A DNA stretch of 34,838 nucleotides. Source: Chloroflexi bacterium OLB14 (GTDB lineage Bacteria; Chloroflexota; Anaerolineae; Anaerolineales; Villigracilaceae). Below are positions 1 through 9,299 of this stretch, in pieces. How positions within the stretch are numbered: the first letter of the stretch is position 1; every line of letters starts with the position of its first letter. Where the stretch lies: the NCBI GenBank assembly GCA_001567105.1, contig LMZR01000055.1, forward strand, positions 1 to 34,838, in the 5' to 3' direction. The translations under genes and the position numbers were made by a program. Below the pieces are notes generated by a model. That model searched no databases. It was not told where the DNA came from and saw only the letters and a list, made by a program, of their open reading frames with translations.

Positions 1-2127
1 TTACAAGCTCCCACTCCAGATGATTCAATCAAAGTATTGGTAGCTGTAATTGTGCCACCTATTTGCCGACAATCTCCAAGATTTGTACCACTCGAATTAG
101 CAAGGATGGTATTGTGCAAATTCAATGTACCAGACTCTTGAGTGATGTTGGCTCCAGAGTTAGCACCATTGGAGATGTTACCCGCTATGGTGCTATTGTA
201 AATATTAAGTGTGCCAATGCCTGCTATATTTCGAATAGCCCCAGCTCCAGCAGAACCATTGCTTGAAGTGTTATTGGTGATTGTGCTATTTGATATGGTC
301 ATTGTGCCTTGGTTGGTAATTGCGGCACCTCCACCTAACCCTGAAGTTGAATTACTTGTAAAAGTAGTGTTTGTGATAGTGACTACACCATTAATACTAT
401 AAAGCCCGCCTCCTCCATCATTTGCTGTGTTTGCGGAGATGACGCTATTGTTGAGAGCTAATGTGCCACCTGATTGAACTAAAATGCCACCACCAATATC
501 TCCCATTGAACAAAAACCGTTACAGACGCCGTGCCGAAGTGTGACGTTATTGAGGGTAAGGTTTCCAATTACTGCAATAATACGATAGTTAGCGGTATTT
601 GGGTTGGCATTGGCTTGAATAATAGTATTGCTTGCGCCGTTGCCATTAATAATAAGGGTATCTAGCACATTAGGTAATTCGCTACTTAATGTGATGGTGT
701 AATTGGCGGCAAAGGTGATGGTATCTGTTCCTGCAATGGTATTTGTGTAAGTGATGGCTTCGCGCAAGGTACAGTCGCTGACACCTGCTACAAAATTATC
801 ACAAAAGCCATCGTTGCTGTCTTCATTTGTATTAACTACAAAGGTTGGTCCAGGTTGAGCGTTAGATTCATAAGCACCGATGTCGCACAGCCCATTTTGC
901 GGGCGTGAGATACCGCGTTGATCTGTGCTTGGGCAACCTGTATTTGTACCTGCATTCAAAGCAGATGAACTGAGTTGGAGTGCAAAAGTTTCGGTTGCTC
1001 CGCCATTATCTGCTAATGGCAGAAGATCTGGGTCTGCGCCAATGATGTTGCCATTGACTCCATTGGTTAATCCGCAAGCACTACTGCCCGTAGATTCGAT
1101 TAAGTTATTAGAAGAAGCGGCATTGACGGTGCTTGAATTAAGATAGCAATCACCATTTGTATTATTTGCGATAATTACATTTTTTAAGGTTATATCGCTA
1201 GTACTTGTGTTGTGTATTCCACCAGTATTAGTTGCAGAGTTGCCTGAGAAGGTTACATTTGTTAATGTAGGAGAACTAGCGTAATTATACATCCCGCCTC
1301 CATCACCTGATGGAGCAGTATTTCCTGAGAAGGTTACATTTGCCAATGTGGGAGAACTGGTGTCGTTATATATCCCGCCACCAGTTGTAGAAGTGTTATT
1401 TTTAAGTGTTACATTCGTCAAAGTGGGAGAACTGTTATTCCTATTGTATAGTCCTCCCCCACTAGCACCCAAAGTAACGGTTTGGTTTCCAGAGAAAATT
1501 ATATTTGTCAAAGTGGGAGAACTACTATCGTTAGTCATTCCGCCTCCACCCGAACTTGCTGAATTCCCTTGTATGATTAGGTTTGCCAGTGTGGGGCTAC
1601 TACTACTGCCGTTAAACATTCCACCACCTATGTTATTAGGAAAGCCTACACCATTAGCGTTTCCACCAGTGATAGTAAAGCCATCTAAAATAGCAGTATT
1701 GTTAACGCCACTGCTCTTAACTACGTTATAGGTATTTTCGCTATTATTAGTAAAGCCACTGTCATCACCGTTTAGATCGCCACTCAAAATGGTGACGTTG
1801 GTTTTATAGTCACGCTCACTTAACAAGGTTTCTGTTCCAGCAAAACCACCATAGATTGCCGTACCTGATTCTAAGTTGAATGAAACAGTACGGGTAGAGG
1901 TATGAGGTTTATAAGTACCTTGTGCTACCCAAATTTCAGTACAGGAATCAGCAATGGCATCTTGTAAATCAGTGTAAGCATCAGTCCAAGAGGTGCCATT
2001 GTCACTGCCTCCAGCATCGTCATTAACGTAACAAAGCCCCGCTGCATGGGCAGGAGTGGTTCCTATGCTAGTCAGCAACAAGGCTGTGCATATCAATACA
2101 AAAAGTGCTCTTTTTAAGTATTTCATG
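1..2127 (-). CDS. Secreted beta-helix protein with CSLREA and choice-of-anchor-Q motifs (3'-truncated by window edge, one frame break)
   Basis: About 708 residues are visible and the gene continues past position 1. The start at 2127 (ATG) has a strong AAGGAGA ribosome site at about 2138-2144 and opens a typical signal peptide (MKYLKRAL, then a hydrophobic stretch, then TPAHA). The frame only joins the rest of the protein if the run of six A's at 2100-2105 is read as five, so one extra base is likely. The body is rich in G, S, T and N, with short beta-helix rungs of the form GGIYN..SSPTL.NVTFSGN. Near 880-935 it has DQRGISRPQNGLCDIGAYE, the hallmark of choice-of-anchor-Q proteins, and near 735-840 a CSLREA-type segment (CDNF, then SDCTLREAI), after which a second beta-helix begins (ANSSGTNLGDC near the left edge). 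Such proteins are exported, repetitive surface or adhesin-like proteins in several phyla. The ligand cannot be told. Small plus-strand ORFs opposite are shadows. Confidence 0.85.
1248..1606 (-). repeat. Five beta-helix rung repeats inside the CSLREA protein gene
   Basis: Five imperfect copies, at about 1248-1280, 1327-1358, 1404-1435, 1490-1527 and 1571-1606, encode S-S-P-T-L-(T/A)-N-(V/I/L)-(T/I)-F-S-G. Spacing is 75-90 bases, about one helical rung of 25-30 residues. On the plus strand the shared core is ttacattTGxCAAxGTGGGAGAAC with substitutions. They are Pmp-like repeats internal to the coding sequence, not a mobile element. Confidence 0.75.
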
Positions 2128-2438
2128 TTATTAATTTCTCCTTGAAAATAATTTATGTGGATATACCATTAATCCACGACATAACGAATCAAATAGAATA
2201 GGGGGAATAATAAATTGTTTAGGGAAGGGAAAAGAAACTACCATATTAGCGAGTAGAGTTTAACTTTCACATACAAACCTAATAAAACTTTAACACGTTG
2301 TGATATGAAATAAAACTAACCAAAAGTACTAAAAATAAAAGTTTCAGTGCCTCTCTACAAGAGCTGGCAAAAACTTTTATTTTTCGGATAAAATACAAAC
2401 TAATTTAATACACTATCAACCCATTGGATAAACCTACC
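2128..2438. other. Divergent intergenic region
   Basis: About 310 bases separate the minus-strand surface protein from the plus-strand polyprenyl synthase. The stretch is very AT-rich and holds the ribosome site of the minus gene (about 2138-2144), a small GTGGAT/ATCCAC inverted repeat near 2157-2178 in that gene's leader, and a candidate promoter for the plus gene at 2365-2394. I see no gene, RNA or recognisable riboswitch in it. Confidence 0.6.
2365..2394 (+). promoter_or_regulatory. Candidate sigma70-type promoter of the polyprenyl synthase
   Basis: TGGCAA at 2365-2370 and TAAAAT at 2389-2394 are separated by 18 bases, about 45 bases ahead of the chosen ATG. The -35 match is poor and the surroundings are uniformly AT-rich, so this is only a candidate. 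Confidence 0.3.
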
Positions 2439-3461
2439 ATGAATTTGCAAGAGACGATGCTAATAGCCATTGAAGCAGAATTACAAACTCAAGTTTCTCG
2501 GTTAGAAAAAAAACATACCAAAGAATTTCATCAGATGCTCACCTATCACATGGGTTGGAGTGGTGAAGGTGCGGGTACACAGGCAACTGGTAAGCGCATC
2601 CGCCCGCTAATTACCTTACTTGCAACTGCTTCTACTAATGAAGAACATAACCTCTCTTCTAATTGGCTAAACGCTGTGCCTGCCGCAAGTGCAATCGAAC
2701 TCATTCATAACTTTTCACTTGTGCATGATGATATTCAAGATAATTCTGAATTGCGTCGTGGTAGAAAAACCGTGTGGACGAAGTGGGGTCAGCCACAAGC
2801 CATCAATGCTGGAGACGGTTTATTCGTCATTGCTTATCAATCTATTTTAGATTTATCCAAACATTATGCGGCTGATGTTGTAGTGCGAGCGCTTCAAATC
2901 TTATCCGATGCCTGTTTGCTGTTAACTCAAGGTCAGTACTTGGATATGGCTTATGAAAATCGGCATGATCTTTCTATTGATGATTACTGGCATATGATTG
3001 GCGGAAAAACCGCCACGCTCCTCTCCGCTTGCACACACATGGGCGCGCTTTTAGGTTATGCCGATGATCAAAAAATTGAGGCGTATCGTTTATTTGGCTA
3101 TCACTTGGGGCTTGCCTTTCAAGTGCAAGATGATGTGCTAGGCATTTGGGGTGATGAAGCCGTTACAGGTAAATCGGTGGCGAGTGATTTGGTAGAGGGT
3201 AAAAATTCTTTGCCTGTTTTGTATGCTTTAGAAAAAGATGCCGCCTTTGCCAAACGTTGGAAGTCGGCACCGATTACCGCAGATGATGTGCAAGAAATAG
3301 CAAAGTTATTAGAAGATGAAGGCGCAAAAACTTATGCTGAAAAAATTTCTGCTGAACAAACAGAACAAGCATTGTTATATGCTAAGCAAGCTGAGCCAAG
3401 TGGTGAGGCTGGCGAACTTTTGCTGGGGCTAGCAAATAAACTGCTGAAACGGAATCAATAA
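2439..3461 (+). CDS. Polyprenyl diphosphate synthase (trans-isoprenyl diphosphate synthase)
   Basis: This 340-residue soluble enzyme should condense isopentenyl diphosphate with allylic diphosphates to make a C15-C20 or longer prenyl chain for quinones, carotenoids or membrane lipids. It shows GKRIRP (51-56), the first aspartate-rich motif HDDIQD (D97, D98, D101) followed by RRG, the GGKTA stretch (188-192), and the second motif QDDVLGIWGD (from about 230), then TGKS and DLVEGKNSLPVLYAL. The third acidic position of the second motif is a glycine, a form known in some geranylgeranyl-type synthases. Chain length cannot be fixed from sequence. I chose ATG 2439. A TTG at 2424 in the same frame would add five residues. 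The gene stands alone: the tRNA behind it has its own promoter. Confidence 0.9.
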   Translation: MNLQETMLIAIEAELQTQVSRLEKKHTKEFHQMLTYHMGWSGEGAGTQATGKRIRPLITLLATASTNEEHNLSSNWLNAVPAASAIELIHNFSLVHDDIQDNSELRRGRKTVWTKWGQPQAINAGDGLFVIAYQSILDLSKHYAADVVVRALQILSDACLLLTQGQYLDMAYENRHDLSIDDYWHMIGGKTATLLSACTHMGALLGYADDQKIEAYRLFGYHLGLAFQVQDDVLGIWGDEAVTGKSVASDLVEGKNSLPVLYALEKDAAFAKRWKSAPITADDVQEIAKLLEDEGAKTYAEKISAEQTEQALLYAKQAEPSGEAGELLLGLANKLLKRNQ

Positions 3462-3505
3462 GCGGCTAGGTAAGAGGCGTTAAATCAAAGATAGAATCAA
3501 TGCCA

Positions 3506-3514
3506 TGATATAAT
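3506..3514 (+). promoter_or_regulatory. Extended -10 promoter of tRNA-Gly
   Basis: TG at 3506-3507, one base, then a perfect TATAAT at 3509-3514 form an extended -10 element about 29 bases ahead of the mature tRNA. No convincing -35 box is seen at the right distance, which is acceptable for an extended -10 promoter. Confidence 0.65.
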
Positions 3515-3542
3515 TTAATCATTCTCGTAGAACATAACCTCT

Positions 3543-3613
3543 GCGGGTGTAGTTCAGTGGTAGAACATTTGCTTCCCAAGCAAAATACGCGGGTTCGATT
3601 CCCGCCACCCGCT
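3543..3613 (+). tRNA. tRNA-Gly (anticodon CCC)
   Basis: A full cloverleaf can be drawn. Acceptor GCGGGTG (3543-3549) pairs with CACCCGC (3606-3612), with discriminator T at 3613. The D-arm contains AGTTCAGTGGTAGAAC. The anticodon stem TTTGC/GCAAA encloses loop TTCCCAA, giving anticodon CCC. The T-arm GCGGG-TTCGATT-CCCGC is canonical. CCA is not encoded. It reads GGG glycine codons. It has its own promoter and terminator. Confidence 0.95.
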
Positions 3614-3618
3614 CTACT

Positions 3619-3649
3619 ACAGCCGAGACATTGCTTGCTCGGCTGTTTT
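3619..3649 (+). terminator. Rho-independent terminator after tRNA-Gly
   Basis: ACAGCCGAG at 3619-3627 pairs perfectly with CTCGGCTGT at 3638-3646 (9 base pairs, 10-base loop) and is followed by a short T-rich tail (TTTTG). It lies six bases after the tRNA and separates it from the large signalling operon. Confidence 0.8.
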
Positions 3650-3669
3650 GTAATAAAGTAGTACGCTAT

Positions 3670-3698
3670 TTGTAAGGTAGCTGTTATGCCCGTACAAT
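3670..3698 (+). promoter_or_regulatory. Promoter of the receptor-array operon
   Basis: TTGTAA at 3670-3675 and TACAAT at 3693-3698 are separated by exactly 17 bases, a good sigma70-type match. Transcription would start near 3705, about 28 bases before the first ATG, which has its own GGAG at 3722-3725. No other convincing promoter was noticed between closely packed genes downstream, so this may drive the whole run to about 28.5 kb. Confidence 0.65.
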
Positions 3699-3733
3699 GA
3701 CATTAAAAGTAAAATTCCTTTGGAGTTATACAG

Positions 3734-4126
3734 ATGTCTCATCTCAATAAAGGTAAAATTTTATATGTTGAAGATAATCCAGATAATCGAAACTTGATTC
3801 GCAGAGTGTTAAATGCGGAGGGTTATACAATTGTGGAAGCACCCAGAGCAGATTTAGCCATTGAAAAATTAGAAAGCGAACATGTTGATTTAATTTTAAT
3901 GGATATTAATATGCCTGATATGGATGGCTATACTTTAACCGCAAAAATAAAGGGGATTGAGAAATTTTCAAAAATTCCTATTGTTGCAGTTACTGCTAAT
4001 GTAATGCGCGGTGATAGAGAAAAATCTTTAGAGGCTGGTTGTGATGGATATATTCAAAAACCAATTGATATTGATACCCTTGCCCAGCAAATTGAACGCT
4101 TCATTATAAGGAGCACAAATGGCTGA
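3734..4126 (+). CDS. Single-domain response regulator (CheY/DivK-like)
   Basis: The whole 130-residue protein is one receiver domain with no output domain. It has the acidic pair E13-D14, phosphoacceptor D57 in LILMDINMPDMDG, switch threonine T87 and K109 in QKPID. It should be phosphorylated by a histidine kinase and act through protein contacts. It is first in the operon, with ribosome site GGAG eight bases ahead of the ATG, and its 3' end overlaps the next receiver gene by eight bases. The hybrid kinase at about 25.2-28.5 kb is the only kinase in this operon and hence the natural partner (inference). Confidence 0.92.
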   Translation: MSHLNKGKILYVEDNPDNRNLIRRVLNAEGYTIVEAPRADLAIEKLESEHVDLILMDINMPDMDGYTLTAKIKGIEKFSKIPIVAVTANVMRGDREKSLEAGCDGYIQKPIDIDTLAQQIERFIIRSTNG

Positions 4127-4577
4127 TATAGAAAACCCAAAAGTAACATCAGATACACAACCAATTCGTAAGCCAAATATTCCCAAAGATGCGGCAGTGT
4201 TGGTGGTGGAAGATAACGTTTCAAACTTTGTTTTGATTGCTCGGATGCTAGGCTATTTAGGTATTCACTGTGAGTGGAAAACCTCTGGCTATGAAGTTGT
4301 GGAATATGCTGATACGCTCCCGCGCCTTGATTTAATTTTGATGGATATTCGCTTGCCATACGAGGATGGCTATGGTGCTTTGAAAAAGATTCGTGCTTCT
4401 GAACGTTTCAAATCTGTGCCTATTATTGCTGTTACAGCCGAGGCTAGCAATGAACAAATGAAGAAAGCCCAAGATTCTGGCTTTGATGGTTTTTTGGGCA
4501 AGCCATTAGACCCCGACCGTTTTCCAGATCAAATTCGCCGTATTTTAAATGGAGAGCCTGTTTGGGAATTTACATAG
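4119..4577 (+). CDS. Single-domain response regulator, second copy
   Basis: This 152-residue protein has a 25-residue N-terminal extension, then a complete receiver with E31-D32, phosphoacceptor D76 in LILMDIRLP, switch T106 and K128 in LGKPLD. No output domain is present. It overlaps the preceding receiver by eight bases, which suggests translational coupling and equal supply. It differs clearly from the first receiver in sequence, so the two probably have separate partners or roles rather than being a recent duplicate. Confidence 0.92.
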   Translation: MADIENPKVTSDTQPIRKPNIPKDAAVLVVEDNVSNFVLIARMLGYLGIHCEWKTSGYEVVEYADTLPRLDLILMDIRLPYEDGYGALKKIRASERFKSVPIIAVTAEASNEQMKKAQDSGFDGFLGKPLDPDRFPDQIRRILNGEPVWEFT

Positions 4578-4590
4578 GTTCGTAATCTAT

Positions 4591-7500
4591 ATGTCCAATC
4601 AAACATTGCCTACAGCAAGCAGTAAAAGTCAAGTTCTTACAAATAGACTGGTAAGGACTATTATTCTGACTGTCTGTATTCCTGTGCTTTTGTTGGCTGG
4701 GTTATTGTATTTTCGAGCGCGCCTATTATTAATTGAAGCCAATGCCCCTACTCTCTCAACGCAGTTAACTGAGTTAAATTTTTTTACTATTTTAATCGTT
4801 TGTGGCATTGTTGGAATTCTATTTGCGTTGTTAACTTGGAGTTTGCGGGGTGTGTTTGAGCCTTTACAAATAGTGGCTAATTCTGCTCGCCGCTTTGCAG
4901 ATGGCGATTGGAATCAACGAATTCAATATGAGAAAGATGATGAGGTAGGGGTAATTGCTGATTCTTTTAATCGCATGGCGAATCAATTAGGAGAGGTGTA
5001 TCAGTCTTTAGAAAAAAAAGTGGATGAGCGTGCGCGTCAGATTCGCACAGCGGCAGAAGTTGCTCAAAATGTTACAACCTCTCTGAACCTTGATGAAATG
5101 CTATCTAAAACTACAGAGCTTTTGGTGCAAGAGTTCGGGTTTTATCAAGCTAGCATCTTTCTAATTGATCGTGGCGGCAAATATGCCGATTTTAGGTCTG
5201 GGTATGGGCCAGCCTCAAAAGAATTGCACAACTTACACTATAGGATAGAAGTTGGATCGGCTTCTATTATTGGTTGGGTAGCGGCAAATAATCAAGTGCG
5301 TATTGCTTCTAATGTGTCTAATGATCCTCTTCATTTAGAGAATAAATTATTGCCAGAAACAAAGTCTGAAGCTACAGTGCCAATTTCACTAGGCAATTTG
5401 GTGTTAGGCGTGCTAGATGTGCAAAGTAAGCAGACTGGTGAGTTTAGCCCAGATACAGTGGTTATGCTTCAAACTTTAGCAAGCCAAATTGCGGCAGGAA
5501 TTCAAACATCTGGGTTGATTGAGGCTAGCCAAATTAACTTTCAAGAAGTAGAACGTTTATATCGCTCTAGCCGTTTGATTGCTGAAGCCACTGAGGAAGA
5601 GGAAATCTTAAATGTAGGTGGTCAAATTCTAAAAGATGCTCCTTACCCTGTTGTGGTCTTTAAGTTTGACCAAGATATGTTACGCATCTTATCATCGGCA
5701 GATACAACTAGGAATTTAGTAGATCTTGAAGGGTTGCCTAACCCCATCAGAGTCAACCCGCTAGAAATCAATAATTATCTGTTACGCGGCATAGCAAACT
5801 CAACATTACTAGATTCGAACACCCCTAAAGTGTTTAAAGAGTTAATGCATAATTTAGATTTAATGAGTGCAGCCTATTTGCCAGTGCGTAAGAATAACAT
5901 GCTCGTGGCAATTATGATGATTGGCTCACGTCAACACACACTTTCAAATTCCTCAATTCAACCTTATATCAATCTAGCCGATTTAATGTCAATTGCATTA
6001 GAACGCTCTGAAGCCGTGAAAGAGACTAGTAAGCATTTGCAAGAGGTTGAATCGCTTGCTTCAATTAATGAATTGATTTCATCCGCATCAGATATGCAAG
6101 TCTTTTATCATGATTTATTAGAAAAAATTAAACAAATCATTGGTGACTATGCATTAACAGTGGCTTTATATGATGAAAAAACTAGTTCTATTAACATTCC
6201 ATTTAGTTATGAGAATGGTGAAATAATTTCTATAGACTCATTTCCGCTGGGTGAAGGGCTAACTTCTATATTAATTCGCACGCGTCAACCTCTAATGATA
6301 GTAGAGGACACTGAAAGGAAGCTAGCTGAATTAGGTGCTAAGATAACAGGGCAACCTGCAAAATCATGGATGGGCGCACCACTGCTTGTTCACAATAACC
6401 CCATTGGCGCAATCATTATTCAGGATGTAGAGCATGAAAAAGCCTTTGATGCAGATGATTTAAAATTTTTCACTACAATAGCGGGGCAAGTTGCGAATGT
6501 AATTCATAATGCATCCATTTTAGATGAAAGCAATCGGCATGCTTTACAACTTGAAACTGTGGCAGAAATTGGGCGCGATATTAGCGGCTCACTAGACTTA
6601 GATGAGTTATTAATCAAGTCTGTGGGATTAATCCGTGAGCGCTTTAATTTTTATCACGCTTCTATTTTTCTATTGGATCTACCAAAAGAGTTTGCTGTCA
6701 TTCGTGAAGCCACTGGCGAAGCAGGCGCACAGTTGAAACGAGCTGGGCATAAAATTGGTGTGGGTTCAAAATCAATTGTGGGTTTTGTAACAGGAAAAGG
6801 CGAATCACTTGTTGTTAATGATACGAGCAAAGATGCAACTTACTATGCAAATCCTCTATTACCTGATACAAAAGCCGAAGCGGCGATTCCGTTAAAAGTA
6901 GGAGATCGTATTTTGGGTGCGTTGGATGTTCAAAGCACCAAACCATATTCATTCTCGGAAGATAATTTACGTAGTTTGCAAATCTTAGCAGATCAGTTGG
7001 CAGTTGCAGTAGCTAACACAGAGTTATTTGCAGAAACTCAAGAGCATTTATCACAACATCGTTTATTGCATCATATTACATCTACTGCAGCATCAGGTTT
7101 AACGCTTGAAGAAGCATTAGAGAGTGCCGTAAAAGGATTGCAAGTAACTCTTGGCGGCGATCGTGTCATTATCTTATTGGTCAACCGCGAAAAGAAAATG
7201 CTAGAAGTACAAGCATCCGTTGGCTATGCAAACGATACAACTGAAATGAATATCGAAATTGGGAAGGGGGTTACAGGTTGGGTTGCAGCACACAAACGTC
7301 CGCTAAGGATCAGAGACGTAAATGAAGATCCCCGCTATATCAAATTTAGCCCCAATACTCGATCAGAATTAGCCGTGCCTCTCATATATCGTAATGATGT
7401 TTTAGGCGTTATCAATGTAGAAAGTGAACAGCCAGATGCTTATACTGAAAATGATGAGGAGATGTTAGGTACATTAGGTGGCAACTTGGCGGCGATAATC

Positions 7501-7707
7501 GCAAATGCACGCTTACTTGAGCAAATTCGGGCACAATCAGATCGCGAACGATTAATACATGATGTTACCAACAAAATCAGGCGTTCTACTGATATTCAAT
7601 CTATTTTAATGACCACCGCTAGTGAAATTACAAGGGTAACTGGTGCAAACTTTACCAAGATTGAAGTAAAGCCAATGAGCAATGACGAAGCGAAAGAAGC
7701 ATCATAA
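4591..7707 (+). CDS. Membrane receptor with HAMP and five tandem GAF domains, no kinase domain
   Basis: This protein of 1038 residues has two membrane helices at about 20-42 and 64-86 with only a short external loop, a HAMP domain (84-138) and a coiled coil (138-155). Five GAF or GAF-like domains follow at about 165-315, 330-485 (divergent), 500-640, 655-805 and 815-985, then a conserved tail (RERLIHDVTNKIRRSTDIQ...). There is no histidine, ATP-binding, cyclase or GGDEF motif, so it senses or scaffolds but cannot signal alone. I chose ATG 4591. An in-frame ATG at 4549 would add 14 residues but overlap the preceding gene by 29 bases. The stop overlaps the next start as TAATG at 7705-7709. Only GAF4 among these resembles the hybrid kinase's GAF closely (NDTSKDATYYANPLLPDTKAEAAIPL-type region). 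Confidence 0.88.
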   Translation: MSNQTLPTASSKSQVLTNRLVRTIILTVCIPVLLLAGLLYFRARLLLIEANAPTLSTQLTELNFFTILIVCGIVGILFALLTWSLRGVFEPLQIVANSARRFADGDWNQRIQYEKDDEVGVIADSFNRMANQLGEVYQSLEKKVDERARQIRTAAEVAQNVTTSLNLDEMLSKTTELLVQEFGFYQASIFLIDRGGKYADFRSGYGPASKELHNLHYRIEVGSASIIGWVAANNQVRIASNVSNDPLHLENKLLPETKSEATVPISLGNLVLGVLDVQSKQTGEFSPDTVVMLQTLASQIAAGIQTSGLIEASQINFQEVERLYRSSRLIAEATEEEEILNVGGQILKDAPYPVVVFKFDQDMLRILSSADTTRNLVDLEGLPNPIRVNPLEINNYLLRGIANSTLLDSNTPKVFKELMHNLDLMSAAYLPVRKNNMLVAIMMIGSRQHTLSNSSIQPYINLADLMSIALERSEAVKETSKHLQEVESLASINELISSASDMQVFYHDLLEKIKQIIGDYALTVALYDEKTSSINIPFSYENGEIISIDSFPLGEGLTSILIRTRQPLMIVEDTERKLAELGAKITGQPAKSWMGAPLLVHNNPIGAIIIQDVEHEKAFDADDLKFFTTIAGQVANVIHNASILDESNRHALQLETVAEIGRDISGSLDLDELLIKSVGLIRERFNFYHASIFLLDLPKEFAVIREATGEAGAQLKRAGHKIGVGSKSIVGFVTGKGESLVVNDTSKDATYYANPLLPDTKAEAAIPLKVGDRILGALDVQSTKPYSFSEDNLRSLQILADQLAVAVANTELFAETQEHLSQHRLLHHITSTAASGLTLEEALESAVKGLQVTLGGDRVIILLVNREKKMLEVQASVGYANDTTEMNIEIGKGVTGWVAAHKRPLRIRDVNEDPRYIKFSPNTRSELAVPLIYRNDVLGVINVESEQPDAYTENDEEMLGTLGGNLAAIIANARLLEQIRAQSDRERLIHDVTNKIRRSTDIQSILMTTASEITRVTGANFTKIEVKPMSNDEAKEAS

Positions 7708-9299
7708 TGGATAATATTTTTTCAAACCGACCCGATATTGATGCCGAGAAGGAGACAAGTAGAATATATAAAAATTGGCGTGAAAATTTTGCGCTTCCTC
7801 TCTTGGTTGGGGTTTTAATTTTTGGTGCCTTCGTTTTATTTCCTGCTATTTTAGCTTCAGATAGCCTAGTACAGAAAACATTTTTCATTAGCACATATCT
7901 GTTAACTATTGTGGTGACCGTTGTTCGGTTTTCATATCCTGTACGAATGATAATTTTCCTCTTAAATATATATATTTTAGGGATTGGAGAATTACTCACG
8001 TATGGTACCAATGGAGATAGTTTATTTTTCTTTCTAAGCTTAACCACCTTTGCAACAATGATGTTTTCTGTGCAAGCAGGGATTGCCTCCATCATCATCA
8101 ATTTAATCACTTATGCTATTTTTGGTACGTTATATGTAAATGGTTTATTAGTTCCATCCAGCCCACAAGGGTCACCTGCTACAGTTGCAGGCTGGATTAG
8201 TGAAGCATTAGCCATGCTAATGTTTACTGTAATAATTATTTTAGGCTTTCGCAGTTTTAGAACGAGAATTCTTCGAAGCAAGAAAACAAATTGATACAAC
8301 ACTGAACACCTTGAAGAATGAACGCAGTAATCTTGAAAATAAAGTTCAAGAAAAGAACGAAGCAACTCAAAAAAGATTAATCAACTTGGGCACGATGTAA
8401 TTGAGGTACTTAACGTAAATGAGTTATTTGCCCGTGCATCTAAGTTTATTGAAGTTGAGTTTGGGTTTTATCATACAGCCTTTTATTTGTTAGATGCTAG
8501 CCAAAAATGGGCAGATTTAAGCTACGCCAGTGGCGAAGCTGGTAAAGTATTAAAGGAAAACAAACACCGCCTTAATTTGAGCGGAAAGAGCAATGTTGCT
8601 AAATCTATTCGAGAAAAAACTACTCAACTAATTGTAGATATAAGCCAAATTCGTTCAGAAAACCCACTGCTACCATACACGAAATCACAACTAACTTTAC
8701 CCTTATTAAGTGGAGAAACTGTTCTTGGTGCTTTAGATGTTCATTCAACAAAAGAAGATGCTTTTACAGCACAAGATATAGATGCTTATCAAAACATGGC
8801 AAATAGTATTGCCATTGCTATTGAAAATTCTCGCCTATTTGAAGAAGCGCAACAAAACTTAGCAGAAATGCGTGCAACACAAAGACAATACCTACAAAAC
8901 GCATGGGATACTCTTTCAACAGAAACCCCGCTTCAGTACGAATTAGGAGAACGCAGTATATCTAAAAATAATGAGCTTGAATTGCCACTAACATTAAGAG
9001 ACCAAGTAATTGGTAAGATTCAAATGGGAAATAGTGCTGAATGGACTTCGGAGCAAAAAAATTTAGTAGAATCAATTATAGCCCAAACAAGTTTAGCTTT
9101 AGAAAATGCTCGTTTAGTGGAAGAGAGTCAATCTACTGCAATTCAGGAAAGACTAACAAACGAAATTATTGCCAAAATTTGGGCATCTACCAGTATGGAT
9201 AGTATTTTACAAACTGCTGTGCGTGAATTAGGAAGAGGATTGGAAGTCAATGAAGTAGAAATTGAAGTTTCAATGGATAAGTATCAGGATGATAAATAA
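7707..9299 (+). CDS. GAF receptor A: 6-TM module, coiled coil, GAF, truncated GAF (two compensating frame breaks)
   Basis: The restored length is 530 residues. Residues 1-180 form about six hydrophobic helices, followed by a charged coiled coil, a GAF domain (about 235-375, with FGFYHTAFYLLD), and a shorter GAF-like segment (LPLTLRDQVIGKI...W). The end is the tail shared by its neighbours (NEIIAKIWAST, then AVRELG). The frame breaks at the TTTT run 8255-8258 (one extra T) and is restored after the A run 8369-8374 (one A missing). Between them the coiled coil reads well in the +1 frame (LEREFFEARKQIDTTL). Both ends are in the same frame. The start overlaps the preceding stop by one base. Its GAF lacks the NNPDLPETRSE signature found in the later receptors, so its ligand surface probably differs. 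Confidence 0.82.

Noticed and set aside
63..1731. Small plus-strand open frames opposite the surface protein
   Set aside because: They mirror the repetitive G/S/T/N-rich minus-strand gene, have no ribosome sites and show only proline/valine-rich low-complexity sequence.
4054..4359. Minus-strand frame opposite the two receivers
   Set aside because: Both plus-strand receivers are complete with all catalytic residues, so the opposite frame is a shadow.
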